Positions 7,125 through 7,765 of a DNA stretch of 7,765 nucleotides are shown in pieces. The stretch comes from JANPPS01 sp031428635 (GTDB lineage: Bacteria; Pseudomonadota; Alphaproteobacteria; Acetobacterales; Acetobacteraceae), in contig JANPPS010000252.1 in assembly GCA_031428635.1 (NCBI GenBank), positions 1-7,765 of the forward strand, in the 5' to 3' direction. The position numbers were made by a program, and so were the translations under genes. Each line of letters starts with the position of its first letter. Position 1 is the first letter of the stretch. The notes under the pieces were generated by a model. That model searched no databases, was not told where the DNA came from, and saw only the letters and a program-made list of their open reading frames with translations.

Positions 7125-7141
7125 ATGATATAAAGTATCAT
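7125..7141. promoter_or_regulatory. Zur/Fur-box-like palindrome shared by the receptor and tonB-like genes
   Basis: ATGATA-TAAAG-TATCAT is a perfect 6-bp inverted repeat with a 5-bp centre; two further pairs (AA 7122-7123 with TT 7143-7144) lie beyond one mismatch. Against the proteobacterial Zur consensus as I recall it (ATGTTATA-N-TATAACAT) it matches 12 of 16 defined positions. It sits in the middle of the 48-bp divergent gap, on the predicted promoter elements of both genes, where bound repressor would block both. Confidence 0.55.
7129..7134 (+). promoter_or_regulatory. Predicted -10 of the tonB-like gene (leaderless start)
   Basis: TATAAA ends five bases before ATG 7140, so transcription would begin at or next to the start codon. 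There is no Shine-Dalgarno before that ATG, which agrees with a leaderless mRNA. No clear -35 is visible at 17-18 bp. Confidence 0.35.
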
Positions 7142-7765
7142 GTTACGTCAACGCCTCCCCGGGATCGAAGCGCCCGTGCGGCCGGCCCTATCACAATTCC
7201 GTAGTCGCCCTGGCCCGCTGGTGGCTGCCGCGATGGTGCACGTGGCGCTGCTGGCGCTAGCGGTCGCCGGAATCGATCCGAGGCCTGTCGAGGATCACGT
7301 GCCGCCCCCGGTCGAGATGGTATTCGCCGTCGCGCCACCCACGCCGGAGTCGCAGGAGGCAGCGGCGGAACCGGTTCCCGCAATACTAAGCCCCGACCAG
7401 CCGACGGAACCGCCGCCCATCGCGTCCATGCCTGAGCCGCCCCCGCCTGAGCCACCGCAGCCGGTTACTCCGCCAGATGATGCACCCGCTCCGCCACCGC
7501 CCGAGCCACCGTCCAGCGCGCCTACAGCCGAGCCTGCGAAGCCCGTTCAACGGGACCCGCCCCTGCGCACGCCCGTACGTCCCCCGGTCGCAGGAGCACC
7601 GGTCCGACCACCCCAACCGCGTCCGGCCCGGCCGACGCCATCGCCCGTTCAAGGCCCGCCGCCGCTCGTAAGTCCTTCGCCGCCCGGCTCTGCGCAGGCT
7701 GCCGCACCGGTGATGCGCAGCGAGGTGCCAGTTGTACCCGCCCCCACCGCGGCAGCGGTCAGCGG
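7140..7765 (+). CDS. tonB: TonB-type energy transducer, N-terminal part, cut by window edge
   Basis: TonB spans the periplasm and passes proton-motive energy from ExbB/ExbD to outer-membrane receptors. The frame from ATG 7140 is open for 208 codons to the right edge. It has a basic cytoplasmic N-terminus, one membrane anchor (about residues 26-45, PLVAAAMVHVALLALAVAGI) with a histidine at 34 that matches the functionally important anchor histidine of E. coli TonB, and then a long proline-rich periplasmic stretch. That stretch is ordered: Glu-Pro-rich first (PEPP units at 98-101, 103-106 and 121-124), then Arg-Pro-rich (about 138-168), recalling the EP/KP rod of E. coli TonB. The serine four residues before the histidine in E. 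coli is alanine here. The C-terminal receptor-binding domain lies outside the window. Long minus-strand frames in this stretch are by-products of its GC-rich codons. It diverges from the receptor gene, and exbB/exbD may follow; TonB is the best call, with TolA less likely. Confidence 0.85.
   Translation, partial: MLRQRLPGIEAPVRPALSQFRSRPGPLVAAAMVHVALLALAVAGIDPRPVEDHVPPPVEMVFAVAPPTPESQEAAAEPVPAILSPDQPTEPPPIASMPEPPPPEPPQPVTPPDDAPAPPPPEPPSSAPTAEPAKPVQRDPPLRTPVRPPVAGAPVRPPQPRPARPTPSPVQGPPPLVSPSPPGSAQAAAPVMRSEVPVVPAPTAAAVS

Larger units (their letters stand above)
7125..7151 (-). promoter_or_regulatory. Predicted promoter of the TonB-dependent receptor gene
   Basis: On the minus strand, TTGACG (7151-7146) and TATCAT (7130-7125) are separated by 15 bp, slightly short of ideal but with strong hexamers (4-5 and 5 matches to consensus). 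Transcription would begin near 7118, giving a leader of about 27 nt that includes the GGAG ribosome binding site. The spacer and -10 are the palindrome itself. Confidence 0.45.

Noticed and set aside
6526..7128. Plus-strand open frame opposite the receptor's N-terminal half
   Set aside because: It is antisense to the signal peptide and plug of a clear receptor and resembles no family.
7138..7652. Two minus-strand open frames opposite the tonB-like gene
   Set aside because: Their low-complexity Arg/Gly/Trp composition comes from the complementary strand of a proline-rich coding region; the plus frame has a TonB anchor and is open to the edge.

Overview
The window is high-GC bacterial chromosome that reads like an alphaproteobacterium, probably of the Rhodospirillales/Acetobacteraceae kind. 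That placement is inferred from the wording of Hfq, the Zur-like regulator and the TonB-dependent receptor, and from mazG, hflX and hfq lying together. No RNA genes, CRISPR arrays, insertion sequences or phage genes were seen. Genes are tightly packed; the largest gene-free stretch is about 150 bp.

Left part (1-2721, + strand). The first gene is the body of a cytosine-deaminase-like amidohydrolase whose first residues lie outside the window. Next comes mazG (nucleoside triphosphate pyrophosphohydrolase), broken by one in-frame TAA exactly where the family has a conserved tyrosine; the rest of the frame is intact. A short two-CBS-domain protein follows.

Middle part (2747-4328, - strand). hfq and hflX form an overlapping pair transcribed leftwards, hfq first. 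They code for the RNA chaperone Hfq and the ribosome-associated GTPase HflX. The HflX start is ambiguous: an ATG deep inside hfq, or a CTG with a much better ribosome binding site.

Right part (4465-7765). This looks like a metal-uptake module. A Fur-superfamily regulator, best matched to Zur, is transcribed rightwards and meets a TonB-dependent outer-membrane receptor head-on; their stop codons share the tetranucleotide CTAG. The receptor is divergent from a proline-rich TonB-type energy transducer that runs off the right edge. The 48-bp gap between receptor and tonB-like gene is centred on a perfect inverted repeat (ATGATA-N5-TATCAT) resembling a Zur box. It sits on the likely promoters of both genes and includes the first base pairs of the tonB-like start codon, suggesting a leaderless tonB mRNA.

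The best leads are the interrupted mazG, the shared Zur-like operator, and the amidohydrolase that lacks two catalytic residues of true cytosine deaminases. I found no wholly new system; the most coherent hypothesis is a self-contained zinc-responsive receptor/TonB unit.
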